Positions 60,768-64,000 of a stretch of 64,000 bases of DNA are shown here, one piece after another. The DNA is taken from positions 17,505 to 81,504 of the forward strand of contig JABJJO010000045.1 in assembly GCA_018660825.1 (NCBI GenBank), written 5' to 3'. This stretch comes from Planctomycetaceae bacterium (lineage in GTDB: Bacteria > Planctomycetota > Planctomycetia > Pirellulales > Pirellulaceae). Both the position numbers and the translations under genes were made by a program. The notes beneath the pieces were generated by a model, which saw nothing but the letters and a program-made list of their open reading frames with translations, was not told the origin of the DNA and made no database searches. The stretch's first letter is position 1; every line of letters begins with the position of its first letter.

Positions 60768-63260
60768 TTATTGGATATAAATGAATTGTTTGGAATTGAT
60801 TAATGCCCACAAGAGGTCTTCGCAACCTTCTTTGATAGTAGGCGCTTCGGAAACAATTTGTTTGCACAGAACCTGTTCGTCCACCGTCGCCGCGCGAGAC
60901 AGTGTCGCCATAAAAATATGAGCGATGACTTCCTCAACAGGAGCTTCCGCTGCTAACAATTTTCCTAAGTGGCTCTGCGGGTCACTAATTTTTTTTGCAA
61001 TTGTATCGCCGTTGAGTGTGTGCAACGCCTGTGCCAAATTCTCATCCGGTGCACGCTCGCACTCACAAACACTCACACGCAACGGCTTTCCAAATGTCTT
61101 CAAAAAGTAGTTCGGGTAATTCGTGTCCGGTAATTCAATCGCCAGTGTCCCCGGTGGTAAATCCTTAAACTTCGTCGCCGTTCCCGTCGCCGTGTTGATC
61201 GCATCGAGCAAGGATTCAGCTGGCATTCGTTTCGCATGATAAAATGCGTAGTATTTACCTGCCGACGCATTCATTTCCGTCGGTTCGGAACCTAGTTGGT
61301 ATGTTCGCGACGTCATAATAACCCGAATCAGCTGTTTTAAATCGTAACCGCTTTTTTCAAACGAAGTGGCAAGCGCGGCGAGCATTGCTTTATTGCTCGC
61401 TGGATTGGTAGATCGCATATCATCAACCGGTTCTACGAGCCCCCGTCCCATCAAATAGCGGACATACCGATTTACCACACTTTTGGCAAACCATGGGTTT
61501 TGGGTAGACGTCAGCCAAGAGGCCAGCGGAATCCGGCGATCCAGTGAATGCTCGATGACGTCGCCATGTAGAACTGTCGGTTTCATTGTTTCCCGCGTGC
61601 GCGGATGTCGTACGTCACCTGTTGGATTTACGACAACGACCCTCTCTCGACCAAACAACCCAAACTCTTCGCTGTTCTTAGTGCCTACTCTCGAGAAGAA
61701 AGCAGCCATGCCATAATAATCCGCTTGGCTGTAGCTTTCGAACGGATGATGGTGACACTTGGCACACTCAAGTCGGATGCCCATAAATAACTGCGATGTC
61801 GCCTCCGTTAAGTCCGATGAATTTTTATTGATCTGATAGTAATTCGCGGGACCATTCATATACAAAGATCCGCGCGCCTGAATTAGGTCTTTCACAAATT
61901 CATCAAATCCTCGATTAACTCGAAACGATTCGCGGATCCAATTGTGTAACGACCACATCCCTTGTTCACCAAGCGTCGCGGAGCTGTTGCGAATCAGGTC
62001 CGACCATTTGAGTGTCCAATAGGCCGCAAAGCGATCATTAAAAACATCTTGCGTCGGATCGCCCGTAAGACCTAATAGTTGATCTATCAACTTGGTGCGT
62101 TTATCAGGATCGTCCAAATCTAAAAACTGTTGTGTCTCGGACGGTGTCGGCAAGCCGCCGATGGCATCGAGGTAAGCGCGGCGGACAAATGTTGAATCAT
62201 CACACAGCAGGGAAGGTTGAATTCCTAATTCTCGGAATTTCTCGCCCGCAAATTTATCCACTAAGTTGTCTTCCGACCACTCCTGCAGGTCGACCTCCGC
62301 ATGATATGGAATCGTCACCATAAACGTCGTTGCTTGACCTTCAAACCGCACCATGACACCCGCTTGGCCCCGACCCAGTGTTTCTACTAATCCAGCCGTT
62401 GAAACCTTCAAGAGTCCATCATCCAATGAATCATATCGCGCCAACGCGGTTACATCTCGCGTGGTCCCATCGGAATAGGTCGCTCGGATTTGAAGCTGTT
62501 GCATGCTACCGACTTCAGCAACACGGCGACCAGGTGTAGCTACTAGGTCGACTACTTCCGGTGAGTCCTTCGCCGGGCCTTGAGCACCACCGCGAACCCA
62601 CTGAACCAAGGTGTTATACATCACTGAACCAACCTTGAGCCGTTTACCACCACCGTGAGGCAATCGCGCCGTGGGTTTCAAAACAAACAAGCTATTCTCA
62701 GGACGAATATAGTCCACTCGCCGTTCTAATTGATCCTTTACAATCGCTGCGAAATCTTTGCTTGGATCATAGCCAAAGACAGAAAGCACAAATCCCCCTT
62801 TGCCATGCTGACTCGCGTGGCAAGCTCCCATATTACAACCCGCTTTGGAAAGAACTGGTTGGACACTGTAGTGGAAATCTACCTCCGGGTTTTCCGTAAT
62901 GTCAGCAACAATTACAGATACAATCCTCTTGCTGCGGCCGACTCGAATCTGAATCTCGGCCGTGCCATTAGCAACCGCTAATAACAAACCCACTTGATCT
63001 ACCGTCACGACATCCACATTCGAGGATGTATATTTCGCGGTGTGTGTTAAGTCAGCGCTGTCTATCCGAATTTCATCCGACTTGGTCGCTGTGATGACTA
63101 ATTGAGCCTGAGCAAAATTACCGTTGAGTAATACTTTGCTCGGCAGCACGGCAAATTTAGCTGCCGCCGTCACCTCGGCTGGAAGCAAAGCCGCCGAGAG
63201 GAGGCTCAACGCCATGATCATCGTGCAGTAATTATTTTTCATTGTTCCGTGCGTTGGCAA
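60768..63260 (-). CDS. DUF1549/DUF1553 domain protein with N-terminal Ig-like region and haem c-type motifs
   Basis: SKAGCNMGACHASQHGKGGFVLS; DDSTFVRRAYLDAIGGLPTPSETQQFLD; LECAKCHHHPFESYSQADYYGMAAFF. Confidence 0.92.
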   Translation of the reverse strand: MPTHGTMKNNYCTMIMALSLLSAALLPAEVTAAAKFAVLPSKVLLNGNFAQAQLVITATKSDEIRIDSADLTHTAKYTSSNVDVVTVDQVGLLLAVANGTAEIQIRVGRSKRIVSVIVADITENPEVDFHYSVQPVLSKAGCNMGACHASQHGKGGFVLSVFGYDPSKDFAAIVKDQLERRVDYIRPENSLFVLKPTARLPHGGGKRLKVGSVMYNTLVQWVRGGAQGPAKDSPEVVDLVATPGRRVAEVGSMQQLQIRATYSDGTTRDVTALARYDSLDDGLLKVSTAGLVETLGRGQAGVMVRFEGQATTFMVTIPYHAEVDLQEWSEDNLVDKFAGEKFRELGIQPSLLCDDSTFVRRAYLDAIGGLPTPSETQQFLDLDDPDKRTKLIDQLLGLTGDPTQDVFNDRFAAYWTLKWSDLIRNSSATLGEQGMWSLHNWIRESFRVNRGFDEFVKDLIQARGSLYMNGPANYYQINKNSSDLTEATSQLFMGIRLECAKCHHHPFESYSQADYYGMAAFFSRVGTKNSEEFGLFGRERVVVVNPTGDVRHPRTRETMKPTVLHGDVIEHSLDRRIPLASWLTSTQNPWFAKSVVNRYVRYLMGRGLVEPVDDMRSTNPASNKAMLAALATSFEKSGYDLKQLIRVIMTSRTYQLGSEPTEMNASAGKYYAFYHAKRMPAESLLDAINTATGTATKFKDLPPGTLAIELPDTNYPNYFLKTFGKPLRVSVCECERAPDENLAQALHTLNGDTIAKKISDPQSHLGKLLAAEAPVEEVIAHIFMATLSRAATVDEQVLCKQIVSEAPTIKEGCEDLLWALINSKQFIYIQ

Positions 63261-63291
63261 TAGTTTCTAGTGTATTCGCAGACACGCGTCG

Positions 63292-64000
63292 TTAATTCAA
63301 AGCCCACGCAATCGCATTCTTCAACAACACGTTCATGGTTTTTGTATCAAAATCTTTGATGTGCCCGAGGGATGTATAAAAAGCTCGCCCTCCAAAAATT
63401 GTCTTATTCGTCCAAGCGATTGGCTCCATTGGTTTCCCCGGTATTGTGCCTGACAGTATCGCCTGGGTGGAACTTGACAACGGATTTACCTGATACAGCG
63501 ACCCTATCGTGGTGAAATCTTTGAGGTCAAGGCCGTTAAGAATCTCGTGCTGGCACAACGCCGCAACGGTTGTCGTTTTTCCGTTACCGTGGTGATTCGC
63601 ATAATTCCCTCCCCAAATCTCTTGGTCAAATTTTTCCCAAGCCACTAGGCCTTCCGGCGGCGCTTCACCTCGTAACGAAAACGCATGGCTTGCTGTTCGA
63701 ATACCAACCACTGGTTTGCCATTTTCCATATGCTGTCGGACTGCCTGTAGTTGGTCCTGTGGAAGAACTCGGCGGCGAATACTAATCAGTAGTAAATCCG
63801 CCTGTGTGATCGCGGGGATCGAATTGGGTAAAGCATTGCGTTCGCCTTGGCCATCTTCATCACAATGAACAATCGTCACTTTGTAATCTTGCCCCAGATG
63901 CTCTAAAGCAAATCGCGGCAAAGATTCGTTTGTTCGATATTCGCGTTCAGCAATCAGGATAACAACGTGCTTTCTGGTATCTGTTGAAAATACAAACGGC
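63292..64000 (-). CDS. ThuA-like (glutamine amidotransferase-like fold) protein, N-terminus beyond window end
   Basis: Frame open to the window edge (...KHVVILIAEREYRTNESLPRFALEHLGQDYKVTIVHCDEDG); YANHHGNGKTTTVAAL; YTSLGHIKDF. Confidence 0.75.
   Translation of the reverse strand, partial: PFVFSTDTRKHVVILIAEREYRTNESLPRFALEHLGQDYKVTIVHCDEDGQGERNALPNSIPAITQADLLLISIRRRVLPQDQLQAVRQHMENGKPVVGIRTASHAFSLRGEAPPEGLVAWEKFDQEIWGGNYANHHGNGKTTTVAALCQHEILNGLDLKDFTTIGSLYQVNPLSSSTQAILSGTIPGKPMEPIAWTNKTIFGGRAFYTSLGHIKDFDTKTMNVLLKNAIAWALN

Noticed and set aside
1-64000. CRISPR arrays, rRNA, tRNA, transposons, prophage, defence islands
   Set aside because: No direct-repeat/spacer pattern, tRNA cloverleaf, rRNA segment, transposase or phage/defence protein motif recognised; tRNAscan-SE, Infernal and DefenseFinder would be needed to exclude them formally.

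Overview
The window reads as chromosomal DNA of a planctomycete (Pirellulales-like). Evidence: a LEPR-XLL secreted giant protein, four DUF1501 proteins, two DUF1549/DUF1553 'planctomycete cytochrome c' proteins, a DUF1800 protein, many Tat-signal Gfo/Idh/MocA oxidoreductases, a sulfatase and FGE-like (SUMF1) proteins. The centre (about 19.7-31.2 kb) is a housekeeping block: infC, thrS, rpmI, rplT, pheS, pheT, ridA-like, hisI, an HTH regulator and metG. I saw no rRNA, tRNA, CRISPR array, transposase or phage genes by eye. No obviously new multi-gene defence or biosynthetic system is visible. The most interesting signals are RNA-level: (i) a nested long-range structure directly upstream of rplT that looks like an L20-type autoregulatory leader; (ii) an A-B-A'-B' interleaved helix pair with a T-run upstream of the HTH gene; (iii) a thrS leader hairpin with a UUUGUAG (Thr-UGU anticodon-like) loop; (iv) a probable AUC start codon for infC; (v) a strong hairpin between rplT and pheS; (vi) an inverted/split thrS-infC // rpmI-rplT-pheST arrangement. 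Protein-level points are a double sulfatase with one canonical and one degenerate core motif, two FGE-like proteins lacking the catalytic cysteines, a Gln-for-His Fe-ADH resembling phosphonoacetaldehyde reductase, and several tightly coupled planctomycete-specific operons. All family calls come from reading protein motifs; no searches were run.
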